The notes under the pieces: generated by a model | Seen by the model: only the letters and a program-made list of their open reading frames with translations | The model's database searches: none | What the model was told of the DNA's origin: nothing | Made by a program: the position numbers and the translations under genes | Shown: piece by piece, positions 1-8,666 of the stretch | How the letters are laid out: each line of letters begins with the position of its first letter | Position numbering within the stretch: the stretch's first letter is position 1 | Origin: Helicobacter burdigaliensis | GTDB lineage: Bacteria > Campylobacterota > Campylobacteria > Campylobacterales > Helicobacteraceae | Direction: 5' to 3' | NCBI RefSeq assembly: GCF_003670295.1 | Contig: NZ_QXJG01000010.1 | Coordinates: 1 to 62,720 of the forward strand | DNA: 62,720 bases

Positions 1-125
1 TTATTTACATAAATAATACTTAATTTTATTTTGAAATTTTATTATATGTTTTTTTAAATTTTTATTTATTATTTTTTTACAAAAAGCTATTTCAAAGTAT
101 TAATAAAAGCTTACAATGGAAATCT

Positions 126-1184
126 TTAATGTGAATACTTTTGATAAAGCCTTAAAAGTGCTATAAAAAGTGCAGTAATCGCAGGACCTATAATAATCCC
201 CCAAAAACCAAAGCTAGAGAGCCCTGCAATAATCGCAAAGAAAATCAACATTTCATTAATCATCACAGGAGTCTTAACAAGCTTTCTATTAATAAATGCA
301 ATAATCAAAGGCTTTAAGCCATTATCAGCCAAAGTTGCAATCACAATCATAGAATACAAAGAAATAATAATCGCATTTGCCACATTTCCAAGATACAGCT
401 CATACAAAGCAACAGGTATAAAAACTAGCCCTCCCCCTACAACAGGCACCAAAGAAGCAAACCCATAAAAAATCCCCAAAAGAAGTGCATTGTATCCATA
501 AAAAAACATTAAAATAGCAAATAAAAATCCTTGCAACATCATAGAAACAATAGAAGAATAAAAAACAATACTAATAACCGCACTCACTTCTTCATAAATA
601 GATTTCACTTCCCCAGCACTAAAAGGCACAAGACTTAAAATAAATCTCCCCACCCTATCCCCATAAAAATAGAAGAAAAATAAAAATACCACCACAATCA
701 CAGCATCACTTAAAAAAGAAACACTATTTTTCCCTAAACCTGCAAAAAAATTTAAAAATTGCTTAAAAATTTGCGAATAATCTAGCTCATTTATCTTAGT
801 AATCCAAATTTGGACTTGCTTACCTACCTCATCGGGCAAAAACTCTAAGCTTGAATTAAAAAATGCAACGACTTTTAAACGACTATCCATAAAAAAATTT
901 TGCAAATTCCCAAAATCAAAATCCTTAGCAAAATTTGCAAAATTCATTCCAACATATGCCAAAGGCAAAAAACACAAAAACACAAGCAAAAAGGTTAGTA
1001 AAAAAGATGTGATAAGGTTATTTTTAAACTTTTGCAACAAATATCTATACAAAGGCTGTGTAGCAATAAGAAGCAAAAAAGCAACAAGCATATTTGCCAA
1101 AAAAGGCAAATAAAGCTTAAAAAGTGCCAAAAATGTTAAAAGAAAAGCAATGAGAAAAAAGTAATTTTTCCTTGCTAAACTCAT
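126..1184 (-). CDS. AI-2E family transporter (PerM/YdiK-like membrane protein)
   Basis: Polytopic inner-membrane protein of 352 aa with about seven to eight hydrophobic segments: a pair at the N-terminus, one near residue 160, and a dense C-terminal set. This layout and the glycine-rich region SLVPVVGGGLVFIP (about residues 245-258) fit the AI-2E/PerM family (PF01594). Family members export varied solutes; true AI-2 transport is not implied, although luxS lies at 56.7 kb. Its ATG overlaps the ccoG stop as ATGA, so it is probably translated by coupling to ccoG. The substrate cannot be read from the sequence. Confidence 0.85.
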   Translation of the reverse strand: MSLARKNYFFLIAFLLTFLALFKLYLPFLANMLVAFLLLIATQPLYRYLLQKFKNNLITSFLLTFLLVFLCFLPLAYVGMNFANFAKDFDFGNLQNFFMDSRLKVVAFFNSSLEFLPDEVGKQVQIWITKINELDYSQIFKQFLNFFAGLGKNSVSFLSDAVIVVVFLFFFYFYGDRVGRFILSLVPFSAGEVKSIYEEVSAVISIVFYSSIVSMMLQGFLFAILMFFYGYNALLLGIFYGFASLVPVVGGGLVFIPVALYELYLGNVANAIIISLYSMIVIATLADNGLKPLIIAFINRKLVKTPVMINEMLIFFAIIAGLSSFGFWGIIIGPAITALFIALLRLYQKYSH

Positions 1185-2554
1185 TGTTTATCCATAATTT
1201 CTTTAGGTGGATACACAAACACACTCTCTCTTATTACCTCAATCTTTTCTTTAGAATCGAGTGCATAAGCTCTAATCTTAATAGGAATAGGAGTGTCTTT
1301 TTTACTATCCTCGGCTAGATTTTTATCTGTATATAACACAACAATTTCTTTTTCTCCTGCTCCTGCTTCTACTTTAAAAGGCTTTGTGGGGCGTTTGATT
1401 TTAATTGCTTCATTATCCACTTCAAAATAAAATTCATAGGCTTCTTTGTTAGTATTTTGCACATAAAATACATAAGCATTTTCAACTACACCTTGCTTAA
1501 TCGCATAAGGCGCACTGCCACGATTGATATTTAGTAGCATATTTTCCTTTTTAGAACCCATAAATACAAGCCCTACAAAAACAATCGCCATAACTGCTAA
1601 ATAAGCTATGGTTTTAAATCTGAAATATTTTACTTTATTTCTTGTATCAATCGCTTGTGGGCTTGTCCAAGAGATTAGCGTTTCTTTACCAAGTTTTCCC
1701 ATAACCTTAGTGCAAGCATCTGCACATTCAAGACAATTAATGCATTCAAGTTGCATTCCTTTTCTAATATCAATATGCGTAGGACACACTTTCACACAGG
1801 CTTCACAGCCGGTGCATTCAGCATTTGGCACTTCTGGCTTTTTCCACATTTTAATCCCTTTAGGGTTAAATACAGCTCCACCTCTTTTATAATCATACAC
1901 CGTCATAATTGTATCATTATCATACAACACACTTTGCACACGGCTATAAGGACACATATAAATACAAAAATTCTCTTTAATAAATATAATATCTGCAATC
2001 AAAAAAATCGCAATTCCAAAAAGAAAAATCAATAAATATTCATGCTCTAATGGCTCTTTTAGATATGCAAAAAATTCAGCAGGTGGCACAAAATACCACA
2101 TAAAATTTGAAGCTGCTAAAAAAGAGAGTACCACCCAAATAAGCATAGCAACACCCTTTTTAAGCTTATTAATCCCTAAACTCATATCAGGTTCTAATTG
2201 CTTATTTTCTCTTCTTTTTCTAAGTTTTAAAAGTTTAGTTTCAATTAAATCCCTATAAATTACTCTAAAAATTGTCTGCGGACAAGCCCAACCACACCAT
2301 ACACGCCCTGCTAGCGTGGTAATAAAAAAGATAAACAAAAACATTAAAATCAATAAAAAGGGCATTAAATATAATTCTTGCATATCAAAAGATACACCAA
2401 GCAAATGCAACTGCTGATGATCAAAAGATAAAAGAAAAATTTGATTCCCATTGATTTGTATAAAAGGAATACAAAAAACCATAAGAGTTGTGATAAGATA
2501 CACCACATAACGCTTTTTAAAATAAACAGACACCTTCTGCAATGAAGAAGACAT
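1181..2554 (-). CDS. ccoG: Cytochrome c oxidase accessory protein CcoG (FixG/RdxA)
   Basis: 457-aa membrane ferredoxin involved in copper handling for assembly of cbb3-type cytochrome oxidase. It has hydrophobic segments near residues 17-33, 62-82, 135-155 and 173-190. A CGWACPQ motif sits at about residues 87-93 and CIYMCPYS near 200. A ferredoxin domain follows with cysteine sets in CTGCEACVKVCP and CINCLECADACT (about 248-282). A further membrane segment precedes the C-terminal Ig-like domain of FixG. Length is normal. The start has GGAG 8 nt upstream. The ccoNOQP structural genes are not in this window; the partner is the AI-2E-family gene coupled downstream. Confidence 0.95.
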   Translation of the reverse strand: MSSSLQKVSVYFKKRYVVYLITTLMVFCIPFIQINGNQIFLLSFDHQQLHLLGVSFDMQELYLMPFLLILMFLFIFFITTLAGRVWCGWACPQTIFRVIYRDLIETKLLKLRKRRENKQLEPDMSLGINKLKKGVAMLIWVVLSFLAASNFMWYFVPPAEFFAYLKEPLEHEYLLIFLFGIAIFLIADIIFIKENFCIYMCPYSRVQSVLYDNDTIMTVYDYKRGGAVFNPKGIKMWKKPEVPNAECTGCEACVKVCPTHIDIRKGMQLECINCLECADACTKVMGKLGKETLISWTSPQAIDTRNKVKYFRFKTIAYLAVMAIVFVGLVFMGSKKENMLLNINRGSAPYAIKQGVVENAYVFYVQNTNKEAYEFYFEVDNEAIKIKRPTKPFKVEAGAGEKEIVVLYTDKNLAEDSKKDTPIPIKIRAYALDSKEKIEVIRESVFVYPPKEIMDKQ

Positions 2555-2655
2555 TTTTTAAACTCCAATCGTAAGTATTTTTGCCATAATGATACTCATA
2601 TAATCCAAAAAAAAAATAAAACCAAACTTTTTTATTAATTAAATATTGTTCTTTT

Positions 2656-2670
2656 TGTGATTTTATCACA
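2656..2670. promoter_or_regulatory. Perfect palindrome between the 336-codon ORF and ccoG
   Basis: TGTGATTTTATCACA reads as TGTGA-N5-TCACA. It lies immediately after the stop of the upstream hypothetical gene and about 100 nt before ccoG. It resembles a Crp/Fnr-type half-site pair but with 5 instead of 6 spacer bases. It could equally be a weak hairpin ending the upstream transcript; there is no clean T-tract on the minus strand. Confidence 0.3.
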
Positions 2671-2671
2671 T

Positions 2672-3655
2672 TTATTGCACCACAGCACCTACAAGCTTAT
2701 ATCCCCTATCACTAAAATCTAAAGTTGCTGCAATGCTTGGATGGATATTTTTTGGGAGTTGTTCTCCCTCTTTTGCTAATTTATCATACACTGCTAAAAC
2801 ATACTGCTTTGTGCCATCTTCTAGTGTTTTTTCCCTATAAGCATAAAGCAAATTTTGCGTAATTAGATTAAATCCGCCCACTCCCTCTCCTACATTACTT
2901 TCATACACCATACCATTATTTAATACAAACTTGCCCTCTTCTCCTCCTGTTTGCTTATACCAATAGTTTTGAAAAGTTTGTGCGTGTGTAAATAAAAGCT
3001 CTTTTTCTCTTAAGCTAAGATCCTTTTCAATAAGCCCAAAAAATCCATCAATAAATGCAATGCCCCCCATAGCTTCTATACTAAATTCTGCCACACTGCT
3101 TTGCAACTCTTGTGCCCTTTTAAAATAAATATCTTTTTGGCTATTTAGCTTATCAGGCGCTAAAGAGGCAAAAAGCTCTACTTTTTGCGTGGCTTTTTCT
3201 TTTAGCTCTTCCATAAGTTTAGGAAAATTCTCAAATTCTTGCTTATAGGCTAACATTAATTGCAATTTCTCATCGTCTTCTTTTTGGTTTTTTGCAAAAT
3301 ACTTATCAATTTTTTCTTCCATTAAATCTTTTAAAACCTCAAAACTTCTAGGATAAGAAAAAGGGTTTTGCTCCTCATTGCTTAGCTTAATCCCCCTCTT
3401 TTCATCTTGCAAAAAAGAAGTTGCTATATCATATGTTCTAGCCTTTATTGCTTCATAGCTTGGCTCTTCTCCTAAAATATTTTCTAAAACTTCTTTGTTA
3501 GGTTTAAAATCTTCTAGAATCTTTTTAGGCTCTTGACGCTCTTTAAGTGCATTTTGCAAGGCAAAAAAATCTTCAAAAGAATTTAAAGGATTTATAGTTT
3601 GCTTTTCTTTAAAGTAGGCAGGCTTACTTAAGGATATTTCTTTTTCTAAACGCAT
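2672..3655 (-). CDS. Hypothetical protein under a sigma-54-like promoter
   Basis: Soluble protein of 327 aa from the start chosen here; function not recognised. It is charged, mostly helical, with no signal peptide or membrane segment. A Lys/Glu-rich middle (about 120-180) is followed by a more hydrophobic segment (AMGGIAFIDGFFGL, about 200-215) and a conserved-looking GGEEGKFVLNNGMVYESN region. The ATG at 3655 is preceded by AAGGAG at ideal spacing. An in-frame ATG nine codons upstream has no ribosome site and lies inside the promoter-like element at 3679-3692. That promoter suggests co-regulation with flagella; a flagellum-associated or secreted effector is one possibility, but this is inference. 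Confidence 0.75.
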   Translation of the reverse strand: MRLEKEISLSKPAYFKEKQTINPLNSFEDFFALQNALKERQEPKKILEDFKPNKEVLENILGEEPSYEAIKARTYDIATSFLQDEKRGIKLSNEEQNPFSYPRSFEVLKDLMEEKIDKYFAKNQKEDDEKLQLMLAYKQEFENFPKLMEELKEKATQKVELFASLAPDKLNSQKDIYFKRAQELQSSVAEFSIEAMGGIAFIDGFFGLIEKDLSLREKELLFTHAQTFQNYWYKQTGGEEGKFVLNNGMVYESNVGEGVGGFNLITQNLLYAYREKTLEDGTKQYVLAVYDKLAKEGEQLPKNIHPSIAATLDFSDRGYKLVGAVVQ

Positions 3656-3678
3656 TTTGACTCCTTTAAAAAGCACAA

Positions 3679-3692
3679 GCATTTTTTATTCC
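3679..3692 (-). promoter_or_regulatory. Sigma-54 (RpoN)-like promoter of the 2672-3655 gene
   Basis: On the minus strand GGAATAAAAAATGC followed by TT gives GG-N10-GC, the -24/-12 spacing of RpoN promoters. It matches the flaB site at 20197 in GGAA and TGCTT. The expected start lies about 12 nt downstream, giving a very short leader that still contains AAGGAG. AT-richness makes chance matches possible. Confidence 0.55.
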
Positions 3693-3804
3693 ATAAATTT
3701 TTTATGATTTATTTTACATAACTCAAATAATATCTACATTAAATAATATCAATAAACTTTAGTGTATTAATATAAAGTTTCTTGCATTTTTAAACTTTAT
3801 TTGC

Positions 3805-3810
3805 TATAAT
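3805..3810 (+). promoter_or_regulatory. Sigma-70 -10 box of htpG
   Basis: TATAAT preceded by TTTGC lies 31 nt before the htpG ATG, in the T-rich context usual for Campylobacterota housekeeping promoters. The leader would be about 20 nt and contains AAGGAG. No HrcA inverted repeat or HspR site was recognised around it. Confidence 0.6.
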
Positions 3811-3835
3811 TTTGCAAAAATTTTAAGGAGATTTT

Positions 3836-5722
3836 ATGGCAAAACATACTTTCCAAACAGAAGTCAATCAACTTTTAGACTTAATGATTCATTCTTTATA
3901 TTCTAATAAAGAAATTTTCTTGCGTGAGCTTGTAAGCAATGCTTCAGATGCATTAGATAAACTTCAATACTTGACATTAACTGATGAAAAATTAAAATCA
4001 TTTTCTTTTACCCCAAAGATTGATATTAGCTTTGATAGCGAGAAAAACACGCTAACAATCAGCGATAGCGGTATAGGAATGAATGAGCAAGATTTGATAG
4101 AAAATCTAGGAACAATCGCAAAAAGTGGCACAAAAAACTTCCTATCCAAACTAAGTGGAGACAAGAAAAAGGATTCTGCACTTATTGGGCAGTTTGGTGT
4201 TGGATTTTATTCAGCATTTATGGTGGCAAGTAAGATTATTGTTACTACAAAAAAGGCAGGAGAAGAGCAAGCTTATGCTTGGATTAGCGATGGTAGCGGT
4301 GAGTTTGAGATTGAAAAATGCACAAAAGAAACGCACGGAAGCGAAATAAAACTCTATTTAAAAGAAGAGGAAAAAGAATTTACAAGTCGCTGGAGAATAG
4401 AAGAGATTATCAAAAAATATTCCGATCACATTCCATTCCCTATTTTCTTGCACTATACAGAAACAAAAACCGAAGGAGAGGGAGATTCTAAAAAAGAAAT
4501 CATAGAAGAGAAAAACGAGCAAATCAACAAAGCTTCTGCTCTTTGGAGAGTTTCTAAAAAGGATTTAAAAGAAGAAGAATACAAAGAGTTTTACAAATCT
4601 CTAAGCTATGATGGTGCTGATCCACTCACTTGGATTCATACAAAAGTAGAAGGTAGCTTAGAATATACAACACTCTTTTATATCCCACAAAATGCACCTT
4701 TTGATTTATATAGAGTAGATTATAAATCTGGAGTGAAACTTTATGTAAAAAGAGTATTTATTACAGATGATGACAAAGAACTTTTACCTCCATATTTACG
4801 CTTTATAAGAGGGATTATAGATAGTGAAGACTTACCACTTAATGTAAGTAGGGAAATCTTACAACAAAACAAGATTCTAGCAACTATCAAATCGGCTTCT
4901 ACAAAGAAAATTTTGAGTGAAATCGAATTACTACAAAAAGATGAAGAAAAATATTCAAAATTCTATAAAGAATTTGGAAGATGTCTAAAAGAAGGTGTTT
5001 ATAGTGATTTTGAAAACAAAGAAAAATTGCTAGAGCTTTTAAGATTTACTTCAAGCAAAAGCGAGGGTAAAGAAATCTCATTTAAAGCCTATAAAGAGAG
5101 AATGAAAGAAGATCAAAAGTCAATTTATTTCTTGCAAGGCGAGGATTTAGAGCTTCTTAAAAACTCTCCATTACTAGAAAGCTATAAGCAAAAAGATATT
5201 GAAGTGCTATTCTTTAGCGATGAAATTGATGGAATCGTAATGCCTATGGTGCATGAATTTGATAAAACTCCACTTAGAAGCATCACAAGCAAAGAGGCAA
5301 TGGAAGAAATGGGTGGAGATTCTTTAAATGAAGAAATCAAAACTAAATTCCAACCTTTGCTAGATAGTTTCACAAAAACATTAGAAGCAGAGGTTAAAGA
5401 AGTGCGTCTAAGCACAAGATTGGTAGATGCTCCTTCATGTATAGTAGCTGATGCTGATGATCCAAATGCAGCTATGATGAAAATGATGAAGCAAATGGGT
5501 GCTATGGGAATGGGTGCAGATATGCCAGAACCTAAGCCGATTTTAGAGCTAAATCCAAACCATATCATTTTACAAAAGCTCCTAGAAAGCAATGATGAAG
5601 CTAAAAAGACAGAAGTAGCACATCTGCTTTTAGAAGAGGCTAAACTCCTAGAGGGTGGCAAGCTAAAAGATGTAAATACCTTTGTAAAACGCCTAAATTC
5701 ACTTTTGCAAAATAGCTTCTAA
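3836..5722 (+). CDS. htpG: Molecular chaperone HtpG (Hsp90)
   Basis: 628-aa cytosolic ATP-dependent chaperone of the Hsp90 family. The N-terminal GHKL ATP-binding domain shows NASDALDKL (about residue 35), DSGIGM (about 85) and GQFGVGFYSAF (about 120). The middle domain contains LPLNVSREILQ. The C-terminal dimerisation domain ends without an MEEVD tail, as expected for bacteria. Full length with AAGGAG before the ATG. It is monocistronic, with its own -10 box and a terminator hairpin immediately after the stop. Confidence 0.98.
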   Translation: MAKHTFQTEVNQLLDLMIHSLYSNKEIFLRELVSNASDALDKLQYLTLTDEKLKSFSFTPKIDISFDSEKNTLTISDSGIGMNEQDLIENLGTIAKSGTKNFLSKLSGDKKKDSALIGQFGVGFYSAFMVASKIIVTTKKAGEEQAYAWISDGSGEFEIEKCTKETHGSEIKLYLKEEEKEFTSRWRIEEIIKKYSDHIPFPIFLHYTETKTEGEGDSKKEIIEEKNEQINKASALWRVSKKDLKEEEYKEFYKSLSYDGADPLTWIHTKVEGSLEYTTLFYIPQNAPFDLYRVDYKSGVKLYVKRVFITDDDKELLPPYLRFIRGIIDSEDLPLNVSREILQQNKILATIKSASTKKILSEIELLQKDEEKYSKFYKEFGRCLKEGVYSDFENKEKLLELLRFTSSKSEGKEISFKAYKERMKEDQKSIYFLQGEDLELLKNSPLLESYKQKDIEVLFFSDEIDGIVMPMVHEFDKTPLRSITSKEAMEEMGGDSLNEEIKTKFQPLLDSFTKTLEAEVKEVRLSTRLVDAPSCIVADADDPNAAMMKMMKQMGAMGMGADMPEPKPILELNPNHIILQKLLESNDEAKKTEVAHLLLEEAKLLEGGKLKDVNTFVKRLNSLLQNSF

Positions 5723-5727
5723 TTTCC

Positions 5728-5756
5728 TTAAGGGCTTTTGCCCTTTTATTGTTTTA
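5728..5756. terminator. Terminator between htpG and the convergent 418-aa gene
   Basis: AAGGGC-TTTT-GCCCTT forms a 6-bp stem followed by TTATTGTTTT on the plus strand. It serves htpG and overlaps the last bases of the convergent gene, so it may act in both directions. Confidence 0.75.
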
Positions 5757-7010
5757 TGCCTTAATTTCTATACTTTTTGTAGAATTTAAAGTTTGAAATT
5801 TATTAAACTCCTCTAAAGTATCATTGCTAAACTCCACACCAAAAAGAATTTCTAGCTCTTCACTTTTGCCAAATTTAGTTTTTAAAAGCTCTCTTAAAAG
5901 TTCATTTCTTTTATTATCATCTTTGTAGGTTTCTTTGTTTTCACTTTCGCCTTGTATAGGCTTAAAGGCTTCTTTTTTCTTCTTTTCCTTTTTCTCTTGT
6001 GCTTCCTTGATAGCTTCTGTATCATCTACGGGTTTTCCAGTGGGATATTTATCATAATCTAACCCCACCGCCCTTTCTGCTTCTTTTAACTCCTCTACAA
6101 ACTTATCATGCCTTTGTTTAAAATCAAGATATTTTCTCTTAAATTCATCTAAGCTTAAATCTAGTTTGTTGGTTAGCTCTTGAAACTCTTTAGAAAAATT
6201 TTCTGCTTGTTTGCCTAGCTGTGTATCCACATGATAAGCCCTTTTTACAAAAAGTTGCATGGATAAAAAAGTTTCAATACTGCTCCAATCATGCACCTCT
6301 CCAAAAGGATTCTTTGCAAAAGAACTTTGTGTGCGATTAGCATTCATAAACTCTTGAAGCTCTTTAAGCTCTTCTTTGCTTATATCCTTATCTACTCCAG
6401 CCATCTTGCCTAATATCGTAGTTCTTCCCTCTATAATTTTAAACCCTGCCCCTCTTAAAAATGCCATTAAAGCCCCTCCTTTAGAAATTTCCCCCTCTTT
6501 TATCTCATAAACTTTTGCCCCAAAATCCGCTCTATTTAAAGAACCCATATCCAGCACAAATATTTCTCCACTTTGCAATCCTTTCCAAAAATCCATTCTA
6601 TACTCTTCAAGGCTTTGCAAATCTTCTTGTGTGAAATTTGCTCCAAAATCCTTATCTTTTACTATCTTAGAAAAAGCCTCATAAGCATTTCCTATACTTT
6701 TAGCGATGTCTATATCCACATACATTGTTAAAAAATCCATATTTGTATAAAGCTCTCTCATCTCCTCTAAACCTTTAGCATAAATCTTATAATCTTGTGG
6801 TAATCCTGCAGCTTCGTTAAAATCGCTTGTAAAAAAGCCATCTTTATCTACGCCATAGCCTAAGACTTTATTAACTGCTTGTGATTTATTGCTTACAAGG
6901 TTTAAAGTTTCATTTATGATATTAGATGATTTTGTATTTGCAGTATGACTGAAAGTATTTGCGTAATTATAGTTTGAATAAGAATTTATGCTACTAATCA
7001 TCTTTGCCAC
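5754..7010 (-). CDS. Putative flagellum-dependent secreted protein (Cj0814-like)
   Basis: 418-aa hydrophilic protein, not confidently recognised. The Asn/Ser/Tyr-rich N-terminus (ISSINSYSNYNYANTF) and lack of a Sec signal recall the Campylobacter Cj0814 family of flagellar-dependent secreted proteins; this is from memory. Residues about 110-240 look folded and mixed. Residues about 270-330 are predicted coiled coil, and about 325-365 are very Lys/Glu-rich and probably disordered. A sigma-28-like promoter upstream (CGATAT, 7059-7064) supports flagellar co-expression. It is convergent with htpG and shares its terminator. The start follows AAGGTGG. A cytoplasmic flagellar accessory role is the main alternative. 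Confidence 0.6.
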   Translation of the reverse strand: MAKMISSINSYSNYNYANTFSHTANTKSSNIINETLNLVSNKSQAVNKVLGYGVDKDGFFTSDFNEAAGLPQDYKIYAKGLEEMRELYTNMDFLTMYVDIDIAKSIGNAYEAFSKIVKDKDFGANFTQEDLQSLEEYRMDFWKGLQSGEIFVLDMGSLNRADFGAKVYEIKEGEISKGGALMAFLRGAGFKIIEGRTTILGKMAGVDKDISKEELKELQEFMNANRTQSSFAKNPFGEVHDWSSIETFLSMQLFVKRAYHVDTQLGKQAENFSKEFQELTNKLDLSLDEFKRKYLDFKQRHDKFVEELKEAERAVGLDYDKYPTGKPVDDTEAIKEAQEKKEKKKKEAFKPIQGESENKETYKDDNKRNELLRELLKTKFGKSEELEILFGVEFSNDTLEEFNKFQTLNSTKSIEIKA

Positions 7011-7058
7011 CTTACAAAATTTATTTCTTTTTATTTTCTTAAATAGATTATCTTTATA

Positions 7059-7085
7059 ATATCGTAAAATTTTTAGAAAAGTTTA
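7059..7085 (-). promoter_or_regulatory. Sigma-28-like promoter upstream of the 418-aa gene
   Basis: On the minus strand TAAA (7085-7082), a 17-nt spacer, then CGATAT (7064-7059). CGATAT is the -10 form I recall for FliA-dependent promoters of Campylobacter. The start codon is about 50 nt further. In DNA this AT-rich the match could be accidental. Confidence 0.45.
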
Positions 7086-7168
7086 GCAGGTTTTAAAAAT
7101 AAATTTTGAAAGATTTTTGATTTGTGTAGTTTTGCAAAAATAAGTTGATTTTCAAAAAAGCTTTTAAG

Positions 7169-7246
7169 TGGGGTGGGCGATGGGAATCGAACCCACGACC
7201 CTCAGGACCACAATCTGATGCTCTAACCGACTGAGCTACGCCCACC
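7169..7246 (-). tRNA. tRNA-His (GTG)
   Basis: Complete cloverleaf: acceptor GTGGGCG/CGCCCAC, anticodon loop TTGTGGT with anticodon GTG, and a GTTCGATTC T-loop. It has the histidine-specific G(-1) at 7246 opposite C73 at 7172. CCA is encoded (7171-7169). It lies about 30 nt downstream of tRNA-Pro and is probably co-transcribed. Confidence 0.97.
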
Positions 7247-7274
7247 ACTAAAAATAAAAATGTAGAAATAAAAA

Positions 7275-7352
7275 TGGTCGGGGCGAAAGGATTCGAACCT
7301 TCGACCCCTTGGTCCCAAACCAAGTGCGCTAACCAGACTGCGCTACGCCCCG
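7275..7352 (-). tRNA. tRNA-Pro (TGG)
   Basis: Acceptor CGGGGCG/CGCCCCG with discriminator A and encoded CCA (7277-7275). The anticodon loop TTTGGGA carries TGG, and the T-loop is GTTCGAATC. All stems pair perfectly. It is the first gene of a two-tRNA unit with tRNA-His. Confidence 0.97.
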
Positions 7353-7471
7353 ACTTAAGTTAATCAATAAAGGCGGAATTATAATCTTTTAAAACTTAAT
7401 TGTCAAGTATTTAAAAAAAATTATCTAAAATTTCAAAAACACTTTAATTTTACACTTAAGAATCCAAAAAG

Positions 7472-8305
7472 CTATTTTAAATCCCCCAAAAGCTCCCCTA
7501 AAGCTTCAAGACCTCCCATATTCAGAGAAATAGCCTTTTCTTCTTTAAAATCTTTTGGAAAATCTGCTTCATTTGGATTAATTCTAATTAAAGTGCTTTG
7601 CGGTATTTTTTTACATAAATTTTGCCCCAAAATCCGCATACTAGGCACAGCCTTTCCTGCTCCTATTTCAATGATAGCAACCTTTTTGTTAATCTGCTTC
7701 TTTTTCCATTTATTAAAGGCAGCCTCTTGCTTATTAATTCTCTTATCTTTAAACTCATAATCTTCAAACATCACAATATTTGGTCTTGCTAATCTTCTAC
7801 ACCTCAAACACAAAGGAAGACTCAATGCCCTAAAATCTTTTGTATTAATTTTAATTATATCTTCATTTTCCCACACAAAATTTTTACAATCATAAAAAGC
7901 ACATTGTAAATAATGGATACTACCATGGTATTCATAGACTCTATCTTTGTCAAATCCTGCTTTTAGAAAATGCCCATCTACATTTGAAGTAACTATAAAA
8001 TACTCTTTCTTTTGTTTTGCCAATCTCAAAAGCAATTCATATCCAAAATGGCTAGGCGTGTTTTTATAAAGCTTATATCTATGTGCATAAAACGCCCAAA
8101 CAAGCTCGGGATTTTTGCGAAAACTTTTAGGATTTGCTAAATCTTCAAATGAAATCCCAAGCTCTTTTAAGGGCGGATAAGCCCTCCAAAATCCCTCTTT
8201 ACCCCTAAAATCAGGCAACCCACCATCCACACCCATTCCAGCCCCTGCTGTGATGATTAAAATTTCTGCTTCTTGAATGCACTTTTTTGCTCTTTTTAAT
8301 TCCAC
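7472..8305 (-). CDS. Sir2 family NAD-dependent protein deacylase
   Basis: 277-aa cytosolic sirtuin-type enzyme that would remove acyl groups from lysines using NAD+. The Rossmann motif TAGAGMGVDGGLPDFRG lies at about residues 19-35. TSNVDGHF replaces the usual QNIDGLH, the catalytic His is in EYHGS, and a zinc site is formed by CAFYDC and CLRCRR. The VDG/SNVDG variants resemble a divergent bacterial branch, so the acyl preference is unknown. It is monocistronic, downstream of nothing obvious, and divergent from rpsU. Confidence 0.88.
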   Translation of the reverse strand: MELKRAKKCIQEAEILIITAGAGMGVDGGLPDFRGKEGFWRAYPPLKELGISFEDLANPKSFRKNPELVWAFYAHRYKLYKNTPSHFGYELLLRLAKQKKEYFIVTSNVDGHFLKAGFDKDRVYEYHGSIHYLQCAFYDCKNFVWENEDIIKINTKDFRALSLPLCLRCRRLARPNIVMFEDYEFKDKRINKQEAAFNKWKKKQINKKVAIIEIGAGKAVPSMRILGQNLCKKIPQSTLIRINPNEADFPKDFKEEKAISLNMGGLEALGELLGDLK

Positions 8306-8417
8306 TTAATTTTTCCTTACAAAATAAAAATTATATCGCAAAAAAGCAAAATTTTATAAAGATTATGCTATTATCCAATGCTTTAAAGCAAAATTTTATA
8401 AAAAAGGTGGTGATTAG

Positions 8418-8630
8418 ATGCCCGGTATCAAAGTAAGGGAAAACGAATCTTTTGATGATGCTTACAGAAAGTTTAAAAAACAAGCGGATAGAAACTTAGT
8501 AGTAACTGAAAGCAGAGCTAGAAGATTTTTTGAACCAATGACTGAAAAGCGTAAAAAGCAAAAAATTAGCGCTCGCAAAAAAATGCTTAAACGCCTTTAT
8601 ATGCTAAGACGCTACGAATCAAGGCTCTAA
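8418..8630 (+). CDS. rpsU: 30S ribosomal protein S21
   Basis: 70-aa basic protein of the small ribosomal subunit with the S21 pattern: [20 protein letters not shown], then [15 protein letters not shown] and an Arg/Lys-rich C-terminus. Normal length. It has a strong AAGGTGGTG ribosome site and its own terminator at 8636, and it stands alone rather than in the rpsU-dnaG-rpoD arrangement of enterics. Confidence 0.97.
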   Translation: MPGIKVRENESFDDAYRKFKKQADRNLVVTESRARRFFEPMTEKRKKQKISARKKMLKRLYMLRRYESRL

Positions 8631-8635
8631 TACTT

Positions 8636-8666
8636 AAAATAGAGATTTTTTCTCTATTTTATTTTT
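8636..8666. terminator. Bidirectional terminator after rpsU
   Basis: AAAATAGAGA-TTTTT-TCTCTATTTT is a perfect 10-bp stem followed by ATTTTT. It overlaps the stop codon of the convergent 185-aa gene, so it can end both transcripts. Confidence 0.85.

Noticed and set aside
1-125. Gene or RNA at the left edge
   Set aside because: Extremely AT-rich, no open frame with ribosome site and no stable hairpin seen.
2607-2616. Run of ten A upstream of ccoG
   Set aside because: Poly-A/T runs are common in this AT-rich genome; this one is intergenic and does not create a frame switch.
5182-5661. Long open frame antisense to htpG
   Set aside because: It lies wholly inside a canonical htpG and has a Ser/Leu-rich shadow composition without ribosome site or family motif.
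7093-7323. 76-codon open frame across the tRNA pair
   Set aside because: It is antisense-free read-through of tRNA-Pro and tRNA-His sequence; both RNAs fold perfectly and the frame has no ribosome site.
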